Of a stretch of DNA of 64,000 nt, positions 1 to 12,287 are shown piece by piece; position 1 is the stretch's first letter, and each line of letters begins with the position of its first letter. Source of the stretch: Collybia mongolica (lineage: Eukaryota > Basidiomycota > Agaricomycetes > Agaricales > Clitocybaceae); contig JAAXNY010000013.1 in the NCBI GenBank assembly GCA_013420905.1, positions 2,232,001-2,296,000 on the forward strand. The letters are read 5' to 3'. A program made the translations under genes and the position numbers. The notes beneath the pieces are model-generated. The model saw only the letters and a program-made list of their open reading frames with translations. It had not been told where the DNA came from and searched no databases.

Positions 1-1995
1 CCAACCGTCCACATCAAAAACAGAAACACCTAAAACCAAATTAGACAAAGGTTAGCCAACCATGCTCGCACAAAACAGAGCACCACACCATGCACAGATC
101 AAGCCAAATCCAAAATGCATCAACACACCCGCCCTCACACCTCTCATCCTCCTCATCCCAGCCCTCACCAGCATCGACCCCAGCCCAGACCCTGCAAAAC
201 ACCCGTGTATAATCAACACGCAGCATCACTGACATGCGAGGGGCAGCTATTGAGCACCCTGCGTCCATCACTGTTGTTGCCCAGCATCAGCATCAGTGTA
301 CCCAGACCCGGACCTGGATCGGTGGGAGGAGAGAAGGGGAAGGGGGTAGATGGGGACTAACCTGAGGTCCCTAGGCTCAGATCTAGCAGCACCGCATGTG
401 GTAGCATGGTACTAGCATGGGTGTCAGTGTTTTTGCTGGCACTTGCATCATCATTGAGAGAGAATGACACTCCATTCCACTACAATACCACAACCAACAG
501 AAAGGAATAATTAACAACATTGCTCAGAAAGCCTAGGTGACAAAGAAACAAACTCACAAACCCCTGCCACCCCATCTACCCACCCGGCCCTCCAACCACA
601 CCATACCCCGCATGCAGATAGGCACGCGCAAGCGCAGGATGCCACTCACGTACAATGGGCCTTTGCTGTCCCTAACCCAATCCCCATTCTGATTTCAATT
701 TTGACTTCAGCTTTGGCCTTGGTCCTGGTGCAGCCCCGCATCCCCTTCAACAAGCCACCCATCCCTCATGGGGACCCTCATCGGCCCACAACAGCCCCCC
801 TACACCACTTCCCATACCCCATCATCACCTAAATGCAGGAGGGAAGTCAAGTCAATGAACAGTTTATGACATGGGAAGGGGCACACTACACACACCATCA
901 TACAATATCCTCTGGTCCACTCTCAGACTCGTCCAAAAACAAGGTCATACAGCACCCCCGTGTCCTCACGTCCTCCATGGTGGTAGGATCAACCATGCCC
1001 AGACAGCACACCGAGCTACCCAACGAACCAAAAAACTCAAAAATCAGCCAAGACACCCACCACATGCTATTAGCCGGACAGGAACTCACCCAAACAGCAT
1101 ATGCTCCATCCTCCTCCATGGGTCAAACCCCATGGCCTCCGCCTGGCCAGTTGTGTTAACCCTTGTATTCTCCACAATCTCCTCTCCCTCTGATCCCCCC
1201 CCTAGTATTGTCAATAAATCGGGAATTGGGTACACCAGGAACAGGCACAGCAGTGCCACCACCAGCAGCCCCAGCAACGCGAGGTTCTTGAAGAACCTGT
1301 GCCACTGCCCCCCTGCCATGCGGTGTCCTTCTCTGACAGGCTGTCCTCCTCGTATGCATTGTGGTCATCCAGCGCCAGGTCATATGTATATGCCACCACT
1401 AGGTCCATGCCTGTGGGGGAAGTCGGACAAGAGCGACATAACGGAGTTGCCTGAGATGGAGAACACAGATGTGCAGTTGGCTACACTGGCACTGGGCCCG
1501 TGTGTGGGGGAGGAAGAAGTTGTCTGAGGTGTCAGTGTGGTAGTAGAGGATTATAGAGTTAAGTGCGCTGGTGGCACTGTTGAGGGGAGGAGGAGGGCAT
1601 GGCAAGCACCAGGGACTCCTCAATGGGATGCAAGTAATGTGGGTGCTGCTGCGGGTGCCGAGGTACACAGAGGGCGAGGTGAGGGAGGGGTAGGCGGGGT
1701 TGAGTGGGGCATTCTCAGGAAGCTGGGGTCTGCATATGTAGAGGTGGACTCACAGGCTAGGGCTGGGAGGTCAAGTGCATCGGGGCTGGAGTGGGACGAG
1801 GAGACAACTGGGGAGGTGTTGGACTCAGATGGGTGCCTCATTCACGCGTAACCAAAATTTTGTTGGTGATAGAATTAAGCACTCCTGTTAGCCAATCCCC
1901 TCTTTCCAGTCAATCACAATGTGAGAATTATAATGACTCATGACTGTATTGCATGATTGGGCAGCAAGTGCCGCATATTGAATTCTGATCATTAG
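1..1995. repeat. Decayed copy of a segmental duplication (partner 34985-36510)
   Basis: This stretch aligns in the same orientation with about 34985-36510. Shared blocks include those around 230-350 (partner 35095-35220), 830-1560 (partner 35575-36370) and 1856-1990 (partner 36374-36510). Most differences are CG in the right copy against TG or CA here, for example around 264-296 versus 35147-35179. I infer that this copy was methylated and lost CpG by deamination. It carries a broken KRE6-like fragment and no intact gene. The left end of the duplication may lie outside the window. Confidence 0.8.
880..1475 (-). pseudogene. KRE6/SKN1-like (GH16) N-terminal fragment, broken
   Basis: On the minus strand, pieces resemble the N-terminal part of fungal KRE6/SKN1 beta-1,6-glucan synthesis proteins, which are type II membrane proteins with a GH16 domain. 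There is an acidic cytosolic segment (ALDDHNAYEED), a basic residue cluster, and a membrane span of about 20 hydrophobic residues (LLGLLVVALLCLFLVYPI). A lumenal NTTGQAE segment and a GMVDPTT segment follow, the latter corresponding to the family's LIDPDTP motif. The GH16 catalytic region is absent, and frames shift between pieces. A better-preserved copy lies at 35590-36300. The assignment rests on recalled family motifs and is moderate. Confidence 0.5.
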
Positions 1996-3484
1996 AGATG
2001 GGGGTCGCCTCAACCCACATAATGACTGTCAAATTCATTGGGTCATCTCAGCAAGGGGGCACCGGGATCAAAATGCCGGACTGGTACCCGGTTAGTTAGT
2101 CCAGCCACAGACCATGAAAAAAAATGGACCCCTCTGGGACATGGCTTGAAAACATCAACTTGGGGCTATTAGAACCTGAATAGGGTACACAAGGCAAGTG
2201 AAAATGAATCTATGACTTAGAATAGCTCTGCAAGATACAGAAATTCGAGAGAAATGACTGATTTGTACATTTTACAAGTGATTGAGCACAGTGATGGCCA
2301 GTCACACAATCCAGCATCTTTGACTTGTGACCAATAGCATCAAATCAGTCTGTAATCTAATCAAGACCATGACGCCAAGTAACAGCAGTCTGGTGAGTCT
2401 CAAAAGTGGCAGATGTGCAGGTATACTCACATCAAAGAACCAATTCAGCCAGCCATCCTGCCTGTCCATGACACAGAGGGTTATGTGGCATACTTTGGTG
2501 TAAGCAGGCAGGCTGTGAGACTCAATGGGTAAGTTTAATTCCCTCAAAGTGTTATAAATATTATCATATAACTCACTTCATGGGTTCAGTATCACCTCCA
2601 ATGTGTTGGCCTTGAGCTGGAACCTTGAAACTGGGTGTGTGTGGCTTGTGAAGCTTCTGGGGGCAGTCGGGGAGGCAAGAGGGCAAAGAGATAAGGAAGG
2701 CACAATGTCATATTACTATATTTAGACATGTGCCTTCTTATGTAAGTTAGTTAGTCCACCTTCAGAGGCCTTACCAAAAAAATCAACCCTAGTTAAGTTT
2801 TTTCAATCCTGGTGCCCCCTTGCATCTCAGGTGATGGATAGAGTAAATGAGCCTTTGGCATGGTGCCACACAATGCTTTATCCCACTAATTGGCACAATT
2901 GCTAATCCAAATAAAATGTATTACTTTAATTTGGCATGATAGGCCCTTGCTTGAAGAAAAAGCATATCAGCTACTATTAATCTATGGGTTGACATTGAGG
3001 TGCTCATATATCAGAGGTTGTTTGTATGTGACATTTATACCTGTTATCTACCTGTAATCCTGGCAATTACTTACCAATCTGCTGAAACTTATATAATTCC
3101 ATGGTATGAAAAGCTATAGGTGTTGAAATTAGACTCACCTGGGCCAGAGTGTGGGTCAGATCCCCAACACCTGTGGGATTATATGTGGCCTTTCCATACT
3201 ATTGCAAGGGGGGTGCCCAATTCTCCCCACACTACCACACTTGAGGTAGAGGGCCATTACTGGCAGATACAAGTCCTTATGTTTTTTTTGATTAACTTTC
3301 CTCTATATTTCTTGAACCAGCTTGTTGCAATAGAACTAGCTATTCAGAATCTCTTCAACTTTATATTACTTTTTGTTGCTCAGTTTGTTTCTGGAATGCT
3401 TGTCAGACCATGTCCTAGAATTAGATTGCAGGGTAGAGGGAGTAGCTTGACAACATGGAAGGCCTGATGGATGCACAACATAAA
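1996..3484. other. AT-rich region without a recognisable gene
   Basis: There is no convincing coding sequence on either strand. Composition is TG/CA-rich with very few CpG, apart from a short stretch near 2055-2090. Reading frames here are short and unlike any family I recognise. It is probably decayed repeat sequence. Confidence 0.5.
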
Positions 3485-3966
3485 GGTGACTGCCTGCCCA
3501 CATCTGCTAGCAAGCAGCTAGCATGATGGACATGGGTGGTGTAGTGGTATATTCCATATGGTAGAACCATCACCTGGTGAGTGGGTGTGCACCCCTGGAT
3601 GTGCTGTGTAGTGCCAACCACCCCTGTGCCCAAACCAGATGTATGTAAGGTGAGTGCATATGTGCCCCACATCTAGTTGCTCAGATATACCTTGCTAGAT
3701 TGTATATACACCTATATGCTGCTGTATACCTTGGGACTACCTTGGGGTAATTCTATCTACCTTGTGATATGTTCTTATCCCTTTCACAAATATTGGTTTA
3801 CTTCTTACTGACACTTTACCCCTGTACTACTTGCACAGCTCTAGAGGGCTTATATAGACTTCTGGTACCCCCACAGTATTTATCCAATGTGCCTATATAT
3901 AGATTGGGCTGCCCAATTACAGAGCACCTTTGCAATAAACTAGGCCCTGATTTCTTGCAATAAAGC

Positions 3967-4397
3967 TGTAAGGGCAACCCTATATCATGCCGTGCTAACT
4001 CCAAGTTGGCCAATGTGTGATCTAGCAGAGGAATCCAAAGTTATATTTATAAAGTCAAGTAACAGGCTATCTACTTACCTAGCAGAGGAACCTGAAGAGA
4101 ATACTCTGAGGATCCTCTGCCAGGGGTCTCTATCCTATGTACCTATTCTAAACAATAGCCACGGAGCCCCATTGTTGCCATGTGGCTCAGGGTTGTGGTG
4201 TACACTATCTACAAGCAAACCAATGTGCTCCAATGGGAAGCCAATGTACTCTGACTGGAATCCAATGTGCAAGTACAAGTGCTGATATGCAAGTGCAAGT
4301 GCTGATGCTGATGCATGTTGCCAATGTCCAATCATAATGCCAATGTCTGATGTGTGAAGTTGGAGCCATGTGCATGGAATTGGGCATTCCCCTTACA
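3967..4397. mobile_element. Solo LTR, 431 bp, TSD AAAGC
   Basis: The element begins TGTAAGGGCAACCC and ends GGGCATTCCCCTTACA, giving short inverted termini TGTAAG/CTTACA. It is flanked on both sides by AAAGC, a 5-bp target duplication typical of LTR retrotransposons. The inverted partner copy of the surrounding module, near 63190-63225, runs through the site without any LTR, so it is an empty site. No internal retroelement sequence remains. A fragment of the same LTR lies at 8231-8461. Confidence 0.9.
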
Positions 4398-5064
4398 AAA
4401 GCCCACTTAGTCCTAGGTTGCCCCCTTCTTTGTGTGGCTGAACCCTGCTGCTCATATCAATCCCCCCTTCTAACACTCAGTGTGATGTAGCCCTTTACAG
4501 TGTGGTAGGGTGTGGGCAGTATGTCACTAATGCACAGCTCCAAACCATAGACAACCCCCACCCTCTAGAACACTACTGCATATACATAGGAGGCCACCTA
4601 CTGCAGCAGCATGCAAACTCAATCCATCCCTTGCACATCCTACACCAGCAAGCCCTAATACAAAATCAAATAAGGGGGCAGTGGTAGCTGAGGACAACAG
4701 GCGAGTGGCAGGCTTGTGTGGGGGACAAGTTCTTGTATAGACTTATATTTTGTGTGATGTAAGAAAGTAATATCAATCCAAATGCCTATAATAGAAATAA
4801 GTTCCCCTAGTATTGAAATGTATATCAACCATTCAATATTTTAACATTTTATTTCTAGCCTTGCATCCTTGGTTAATCAAGAACTTATCAGATATGCTAA
4901 AAATAGATATCATCATCAAAGACAAAGTTCAAACAAATGTACAAATGCCTGTTAAGTGTTTTTTTCTTGTATTATCACATATTATATTTAACCATACTCA
5001 TGTAGCTAGCCATTGTCAAGATATTGAGCATTATAGATTCCAGGAGCATCCACATTGACTTGTT

Positions 5065-5985
5065 TGGCTATGCTTTTGGCCAAGTAATATATAAATGTGA
5101 TATTAAAATAGATATAACAAGAGATTATAATCAAATTTGGAAAGGTACAAACAAATATAAATATACATTTCCTGGTGTACCCTCCATAGGTCTAGGAGTA
5201 GTAGCAATTTCAACTGTGTCTGTTAGCCTTGTATTTGCTGAGATATGCATCATCTACATATATTGTGGGAACTTCATTAATATTGTTTGTTTGGCCAGAT
5301 GTTGGCAATGTGATATACAGATGATATTCATTTGTAATATGTAGTAAAAAGGCTGTTGTTGATAATGAGATTTGGAAGGGTACAAACAACTACAAACACA
5401 TATAAACATACACCTAATGTATTCCTTACAATGCCTAGTAGTAGCATGTCCATCAGCTTTGTATTTGCTGAGATATGCATCATCTATACTGTGGGAAATT
5501 TCTTTAGTATTATTGTTTGTTTGGCCAGATGTGTGATGAAGTGATATACAGACAGTATTCATTTGTAATATGCAGCAAGAAAAATGATGTTGATAATGTT
5601 TAGAAAAATACAAACAAATATAAACACATACAAACATATACATGAGGTACTACTTCACCATATCTAACACTAGCAATTTAAATTACATCCATAGGCCTTG
5701 TTGTTGTTGAGATATGCAATGATTTATAGTGTGGGAACTTTGATGGTATTGTTTGTTTGGCTAGCTGTGTGGCAAACTTGTACACAAACTTGATATTCAT
5801 TTGTAACATGCTTGTAGTGAGAGAGCTGCTTTTGATCATGATGTTTGAAGGTGAACAAACAAATACAAATACATATAAATATCTACGTTGGGTAGCCCCT
5901 CACCATATCTAGTAGTAGCAATTTAAATTGCATCTATAGGTCTTGTCATTGTTGAGATATGCAATGTTTTGTATTGTGGGAAAGG
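5065..5985. repeat. Tandem array, about 235-bp period, roughly 4 copies
   Basis: The block beginning GAGATATGCA recurs at about 5240, 5470, 5710 and 5953. Each is followed by a TTGTTTGTTTGGC block and an ATTCATTTGTAA block. The array is mirrored in the inverted partner at about 41240-42200. Open frames inside it are short and conserved only as repeats. There is no evidence of coding function. Confidence 0.75.
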
Positions 5986-6015
5986 TTTGACCCAATGCGG
6001 AACAAGCCTCTTGTA

Positions 6016-7892
6016 ATCGTGCTTACATTTGTCAACTATGCTGTTAGACCTAAGGTAGGGGAAGCTAGGAACAGCCCCCTTTATGTAAGCAGGTTAAGGT
6101 TGGGGTTACATCACGTGACACGGCCAAATCTCAAGGTGAAAATTTCGCCCGAGTCCACTGCTGGCAGAACTTGGAGATATTACAATGTAGGAGTAGAATA
6201 GCATTAATTATGAGGTCCATTTGAGTTGCGAACAGACTTTTTTACCTCATCCATAATGTCGGGAGGGAGGATGCGATGGCCGCGATATTTGCGCATCGCC
6301 CAAACTGCCTCGGCACCCGTCAAACCCTTCTGATAACCATCCATGAAGTGAACAGCACGGTTGGCATACCTGTAAAATACATTAGATACCAAATTCAGTA
6401 GAATAGCAATGACATACCGCTGAATCTGAGAGAGAGGGATGCTATCCAAGCACTCCAATACCCAGGCTTCCATTTCGCCAACAGTTGCTGGGCGGTTGGC
6501 GAAATTTCGATATCGGAACTTCACTGCACCCCAGTACTGTTCAATAAAATTTAGTTCACAATGATATTTAGGGTAGAATTCACAAATACTTTTTCAACCA
6601 TTGCCGTGCTGTGCGTTCTGATATCTTTCTGTGCTGAATCCCTGCTGCCTGTAACCGCTCTTGTAGTGCCTCCATCGCAACAATCTCAACAACATCCAGG
6701 GCCCGGATGTATCGATCCTTTGCGTGTTCCGCCAGTTTCAGCTGGATTTCAAGTGCAATATCTTCATCTTCAAGAATGGTTGATCTCCAGCCCTTGTAAC
6801 TGTGCTTGGGAAGCTTCCCAGAGTTGAGGAATTGGTGTATCCATTGCTGTAGCTCCCTTGCATAGGATGGACCGTGTCCCTGCAGCTTCACAACTACCAA
6901 TGATGATTCCTTCCATGTGTATGAGACCTCAGGATCAAGGTAGAGAGCCAATACTCCTGCCATAGCAGTGACATGAGAATGGAAGATGACGTCAATGTGT
7001 TTATCTTTTGCCTTCACATTGAGCTTTGCCTGAGCTCTCCAAAGCAAAGGGAAGTTCTTATAATTCATTTGGTTCAGCCTCTGGTCAATATCCGTCTCAT
7101 CTGTGTTGTCTTCAGGCTGCTTTCCATTTCTCAGATCCTCCAACATCCTGTCAACAACTGCTTTCAGCTTCCAGAGTGACATCATGTGCCCTTTGCAGCA
7201 TCAACAAAAACTGTTCCAGTGCTGAAGGTTCACAAATTTCAGACTCATCATCACTTTCAACCTCTGACTCCGAATCTTCATCTTCATCCTCGACCAATGC
7301 TGACCCTCTCAGGGCACCAACCATGTCAAGGAATTCAGGGTTTTCATCAAAGATGTCATTGTGAGAAGCCGTGTTGATGCAGGGATCCTGGGAGTGATTG
7401 GAAGCATGGGTTTCAGGTGTTTCCTCTTCTTCCTCTTCTTTGGCAATGGCTCTAGGGTATTTGTTGGAGATGTTTTGGAGATTAGCAACTCGAGTGCAGT
7501 GTGCAAGGCTTTTATGGGGCATTTTTTTTGCATTTTTTTTTTCAGGCACAGACTTGTTTCCTCAGCTGGTCATATCACGTGACTGTATTAGTAAGCGGTC
7601 AAATGTACGGGATATGAATTGGTCAAATTGCAGAAATCGTTCGCTTTCAACAAAATAGAGACATTAGTAAAATAATAATATTTTTGGTTACTATACATGA
7701 TGGAGGATACATATTGAGATTCTGATCCCTGGGACCTGTTCCCAGACATATCCTTCACCTTTCCCAGGGCTCCAATAAGTTTCCTACTTCTGTGGAGAGG
7801 AGGAGTTGTTGTCGAAATTATTGCTTACATGAAGGGGGCTGTTCCTAGCTTCCCCTACCTTAACAGTGTAGTTGACAAACATAAGCATGATT
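6016..7892 (-). mobile_element. Tc1/mariner-like DNA transposon, internally deleted, TA target site
   Basis: Terminal inverted repeats of about 72-76 bp face each other at 6016-6092 and 7817-7892. They begin ATCATGCTTA or a near match, and each end is bordered by TA. This is the target signature of the Tc1/mariner/IS630 superfamily. The transposase relic between them runs on the minus strand. In the partner copy of the surrounding module the same site holds only a 66-bp palindrome made of the two outer TIR segments (41173-41238). Confidence 0.85.
6204..7549 (-). pseudogene. DDE transposase (IS630/Tc1-mariner type), central catalytic part deleted
   Basis: The N-terminal half (7549 to about 6580) has an acidic region followed by a helical segment ending ARQWLKKYL, with one frame change near 7170. 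The C-terminal part resumes near 6565 with YHCELNFIEQYWG, the family's H-x-x-LNxIEQxW box carrying the third acidic residue. It continues to residues such as YANRAVHFMDGYQKGL and GHRILPPDIM, which are typical of the fungal family. The segment with the first two catalytic aspartates is missing between these parts. A 38-39 aa stretch around 6367-6415 reads like an intron. The copy cannot encode an active enzyme. Confidence 0.85.
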
Positions 7893-8230
7893 ATGCCATG
7901 GAGTTATTAACTAATTCTTGAGATATCCCAAGAAAAAGGCCAATTAACTCGAATTTATATTATTAAATGCAGCCCATGTTAGCAGTTGCCTTTTTTGCTC
8001 AAAATCCACATGTTGGCTAATTTTGATTCCCACAGTTAGAAAAATATTTCCACGACTACAAAGTCTTACTGATGTACTTCAAAATGTTTACTGATCATGT
8101 TCTAATGAAATCTTGGAACACTTCAAACTTACTAACCATGGGAAAAATAACACTGGATCTTGTTGGGTACACTGAATTTTCCCCGCAAACCCAGGATGAT
8201 GAACAAGTTACTTATGTAAACATAAGGACT

Positions 8231-8461
8231 CATAGCCCTGACCCATGTGGCAACAATGAGACTCCATGGCTATTGTTTAGAATAGGTACATAGGATAGAG
8301 ACCCCTGGCAGAGGATATTCAGAGTATTCTCTTTGGATTCCTCTGCTAGGTAAGTAGATAGCCTGTTACTTGACTTCATAAATATAACTTTGGATTCCTC
8401 TGCTAGATCACACATCGGCCAACTTGGGGTTAGTGCAGTGCAACGTAGGGTTGCCCTTACA
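8231..8461 (-). mobile_element. LTR fragment, same family as the solo LTR at 3967
   Basis: Reverse-complemented, the segment begins TGTAAGGGCAACCC at 8461 and matches 3967 to about 4200. It stops around 8231, where the inverted repeat module takes over. It sits directly downstream of a gag-like relic on the same strand, so together they look like a deletion derivative (gag remnant plus truncated 3' LTR). Confidence 0.75.
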
Positions 8462-9180
8462 ATCAGATCTTTGCATAGGCATCTTTGCCTTTCATTGGCA
8501 CTTTTGGTTCTTCCTTTCATGGGGTCTGGGGAATGGAGTTTCCAGCCCTATGATCTGATGCTCAATGTCCTGCTTTGTGGCATTCAAAGCATAATCCTTA
8601 CTTCATGTGATTGTCTCTTTCTTGGATAGTCAATTGATCTATATCCATTGCATTTGAGTCCTTGCTATTGTTTGGGACATATTGGGAGTTGTTTCATTGG
8701 AAATTGTATTTCTTTCCATTGTTTCCACCTCCAGAGGATTTTCCAGTGTTTCCTCAGAGTCATGCTATGATTGCTTTCACATGTCTGAACTGGTTGTCAA
8801 ACATGGCTTGCAATCAAGGACAAAGTCCTTTGTTGCCTTTCTGTTTCCATTGAAAACATTCAGTGAGCTGAGTTTAATTTCAGTGGGTTGTTATTCATCT
8901 GCCATCTCTATGTCAGAATCAGGTGGTATTAGGGAATCTGGGGATTTGGGTTTCTGTGGTTTCTTGGGTTCCTTCTTTGGAACTTTCTGCCTTTGGTTTT
9001 GGTGTTGTGGGCATTTCTATCATCTGTGTGACTACTGCAAGTCTTGGCAGTTCTTCTGCATCTTGGAAGTCTTCATTGCTAGTGGCACTCTGCCTACTGC
9101 TGCTTCTGCTGCTACCACTGCTGCCTGCAGGGTTCAATCTGTATTGTGCTGGTGCCATTGCATCTAAAACTAAAGGGGTT
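8462..9180 (-). pseudogene. LTR-retrotransposon gag relic with zinc knuckle
   Basis: Minus-strand translation with stops gives MDID, then LTIQERDNHMK, then GLCFECHKAGH near 8560-8600. This is the basic lead-in and CCHC zinc knuckle of fungal retrotransposon Gag proteins; the last ligand is changed to H in a CX2CX4HX4H arrangement. A Ser/Pro/Glu-rich upstream segment (8919-9158) is open for 79 codons. Many internal stops are TGA/TAG at positions consistent with CpG decay. No protease or reverse transcriptase follows. Confidence 0.65.
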
Positions 9181-9357
9181 GACAGTTTTGATCAGCTTGA
9201 CCTTTTATTATGGCTGTTTAGGTCTTATCCACTATGTCAATCTGGCTCATTGTTCATTTGTTCAAAGACCATTGACTCTACAAGTCTAATGTATGCTGAC
9301 TCCCTCTTTAGGGCTAAGTCAGATCATTTGTTCAAAGATGCACTACTCCCTTCATAA

Positions 9358-10395
9358 GGCAAGTAGGATCAAGTTTGCATCAAGAGTCAAGAGTAGTGAA
9401 TGAGGTTGATTCAGCTAGGTCAAGCTAAGGAAGCTAACTACACTAAACTGTCCCTATATATATGTAATAGTCCAATAAGCATAGATAAGCATTGTTTATG
9501 CTATTGGACATCTAGATAAGAGGATTAGTTAATATTCAATGAGGGATTGACACTATAGGTTGTCTTGGTAATGGAATGAGTAAGCATGGGATAAATAGGA
9601 CTAATGGAGAATTGTCTGAGTAATGCAAGCCAATATTAGTAATTGTGAATAAGCAGCAATGTGCAAGAAGAAAAAGATAGGTAGGACACCACTGTGAGCT
9701 CCATAGAGGATGAATTTACAACCCCCCTTTCCTTACTTAAGCAGTGGGAAGTCATCTTTATAAAGTATAAATTTCATCCCATCATAACAACAGAAATATA
9801 ATGAATTTCATTTACAAATATTGGGAAATTCAACCCTTAGGGTGGGTAAAAAGAGATGATTTTCCCCCTTGAAAGTATGTATTTTATTGGCTGAATTCAA
9901 GCCATAGAATGTCCCAAGTCAGCACCTTTAGATTCATCCACTATTCATACCCTGGATGAATTTCATACCTCTAAAGGCAATATTAACCATGTTATCCCAG
10001 GATAAATTCTTCACCAAAGCTGGATTAAATAAATGGCTTTTATTCATCCTTTTCCTCAGAATGAATTTCATACTTCTAAAGGTGGGATTAGTTAAAATAT
10101 CTCTGGATGAATTCTTCACCAAAACTGGATTAAATAAATGGCTTTTATTCATCCCTTGTCTTAGAATGAATTTCATACCCTTGAGTTTGGATGATTTTCA
10201 ACAATTTTTGGGGGACTTTTCAGACTGGGGAGCAGGAAATATTCATCCACTGAATGCAATAATTATATTGCCTAAAATATAGCCTTTTCTAACTGAAAGT
10301 CATCCACTAGAGTGCCAAAAAAATCCAATTATATATGAAAAAAATATGGTATCTGTATGGTTTATCAATTAGAAGATTTTGGAAAATTCTCCTAC
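9358..10395. other. AT-rich spacer with short tandem repeats, no gene seen
   Basis: Most of this is low-complexity AT-rich DNA. Between about 9956 and 10154 a block of about 106 bp occurs twice: a GAATTTCATACCTCTAAAG-like start followed by a TTCTTCACCAAA block and a TGGCTTTTATTCATCC end. The same ATGAATTTCAT motif recurs near 9710, 9780, 21440-21960 and 39380-39560, suggesting a dispersed small repeat. No coding sequence is supported. Confidence 0.6.
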
Positions 10396-11298
10396 TCAGA
10401 AGTTCTCCTCTTCTAGGTCTGATTCACCTGTCATGTCCTCATCCCCATCCTCATTGCCCTTGCCCTCATCCCCGTCCTCTCGGTCCCCATTTCCTATGGC
10501 TGTGTCCATGTCATCACTCTCACCGTGTTCACTTCCATCCTCATCTGCTTCCATTTCTCGATCATCATCATCTGTGTTATTGGTGAGTGTTGAGGGTGGT
10601 GGTAGATATCCGCGACGACGAGCATAGGCACGCCTGTTTTTGAGGTTGTATTTTATAAATTCCTCGACGGGCCAGCCATGGGCAAATCGGTTCAGATACT
10701 CGTGACGCTTTCGAGCCTGACAACTTTGTTAGTCAAAGGGAGGGTAAATAACAGGAGACTTACTACAGCAATTATTCGGGCTATTATTGGTTTGGGTTGT
10801 CGGTGCCATGAAAGGCTGTAATCGATCCCTGCCGTGGCAGTCAATTCACGAACAGAACGCTATAGATAATCAGATAGATTCCGTGAATAAAAATGAAACT
10901 TACGCGAATTGATGTATATAAATCCTGGTCATCTTCTAAACACATTGCAAACTGTAAGTTAAATTTCTTTCTGCTAGAGCCGCGTGCTGGCTGTGGTATC
11001 AAGTCCGATGTTATCTCTTTTGCAGTGGCAGATTTGCGCAGGGCGTTGTTCTCGGCTGATGGTATTGACGAAGTTGAGCGCACATTGAAGAAGAAATAAA
11101 TTGGACGTAGGTACCTTGTAGTTTCTTCAGCTTAGCTTGTAGGGTCATGGTCTGTGCCGCTTCAGGTGTAATACAATTAGTGAAATCATCCTACTAGAGG
11201 AAGTGGCAACTACCTAATACTTTATTTTTGGCAGGAGTTGACCCCGACTTGACCTTGCCACCACGCTTATTGACTTTCGATGCTGAGGATTTAGCCAT
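10396..11298 (-). CDS. Basidiomycete-specific coiled-coil protein, 240 aa, unknown function
   Basis: Five exons join in frame: 11298-11221, 11190-11115, 11055-10904, 10859-10764 and 10716-10396. The first intron may instead begin at 11253, giving 63 nt rather than 30 nt and dropping 11 residues. The N-terminus is Lys/Ser-rich (MAKSSASKVNKRGG). It is followed by a short leucine-zipper-like helix (LQAKLKKLQAENNALRKS, residues about 40-57). A conserved core follows (EDDQDLYTSIR, GIDYSLSW, ARKRHEYLNRFAHGWP), then a basic RRAYARRRGYLP stretch and a strongly acidic C-terminal tail. I recall similar multi-copy hypothetical proteins in mushrooms but know no function. Nuclear or nucleic-acid binding is a guess from the charge pattern. 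It faces away from the neighbouring plus-strand gene at 11644. Confidence 0.8.
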
Positions 11299-11643
11299 GA
11301 GGATTGTGAGGATTGAGTTGTTGAGGGAGAGGAGAGATGTCTTACATCCTTAAGAATTTGACCATGGATATGCTCCATGGTTAGGCACTATTGACGCGGA
11401 AGCGGAAAACACAAAATCTTGACACTAGTGCAAGGGTTGGAATGAGGAATTCCGACTCCAATTCACTTAATTGTCGCTTGATGAGTTCTAATGTCGGATA
11501 TTGGGGCAGAGGGTTTTGCTATCGCGGCTCCACGGATCTCTGAACAAGTGTCGGAAAAGACACCCGTAGAGTAGTGAAATCACATATAGTGTTATATATT
11601 TGAGTTAGTAAAATTATAGCTCGTTATCCTAAACGCATACCTC

Positions 11644-12215
11644 ATGCCTACCATGTCTCGTTCCTCAATACTTCACAGTGGTGTTGCAAGTCCGTGCATC
11701 AACGAGGATGGCCACAACACCATAGAAAATGTGACAGAGCCCGAAACAGACTCTGACCGCGAACAATCCATTGGTCCAGAAAATCAACTTGGGCTACCGG
11801 AATACGTCGGGTGGGTTCCGTATTGTTCCAACGCCTCCAGTAGGGAGGCCAGTACAACCAAAGAAATAGGTATAGATCAGTTTGACGAGTGGCGCTAAGG
11901 CTGAACATCGGATGCAGGTGATAATAATCATGTCAAGAATTCCGGGAAAATCTCTGAGGACGGCAAGGGGGAAATGGGAGTCAGCATTATTCAATCTGTG
12001 AAAGACAAGGTATGTGCAACACTTAACTGCATTTCGGTTGTATAATTGATCATGAAAAGGATATTACAATACATATACACGTTGAAGGTGGAAGCCTAGT
12101 AAACCCAGTATTTAACTTCAATTTCCAACAAAAAAGGCAGCAGGGAAGTAAACTGGGCCGTAGGATAATAGGAAAAGGAAGACAGCATAAACGACAGAAA
12201 TTAAGTCATACTTAG
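11644..12215 (+). CDS. Small acidic/basic protein, 157 aa, unknown
   Basis: Three exons (11644-11869, 11918-12009, 12060-12215) join in frame. The N-terminal half is acidic with a PENQLGLPE motif. The C-terminal part is basic around VNPVFNFNF and GRRIIGKGRQHKRQK. The exon boundaries are supported by a decayed paralogue at 39570-40135, where the same three blocks (PENQLGLLE; GDIKTEAD; NPVFNFNFQEK) appear with equivalent intron positions. The second intron ends in AAG. I recognise no domain. It lies tail to tail with the SPT5-like gene (73 bp apart), and this pairing is kept in the paralogous segment, so the two probably move as one unit. ATG 11653 is an alternative start. Confidence 0.7.
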
Positions 12216-12287
12216 GATAGGATGTGGGCATGTCCATTATCAAGCAATGTATATATTATAGAAGGATTATGTTAATAGTGCCCCTAC

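Larger units (their letters stand above)
3485..8229 (+). repeat. Left copy of an inverted 2.45-kb repeat module, enlarged by two insertions
   Basis: Read in reverse complement, this segment matches four blocks further right: 62993-63697, 43660-43890, 41239-42398 and 40836-41170. Subtracting the solo LTR (3967-4397) and the Tc1/mariner-like element (6016-7892) leaves about 2.4 kb. The summed matching blocks on the right also come to about 2.45 kb. Homology stops near 3484 on the left and 63697 on the right. The module has a tandem array and no convincing gene, and CpG is scarce. Confidence 0.85.
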
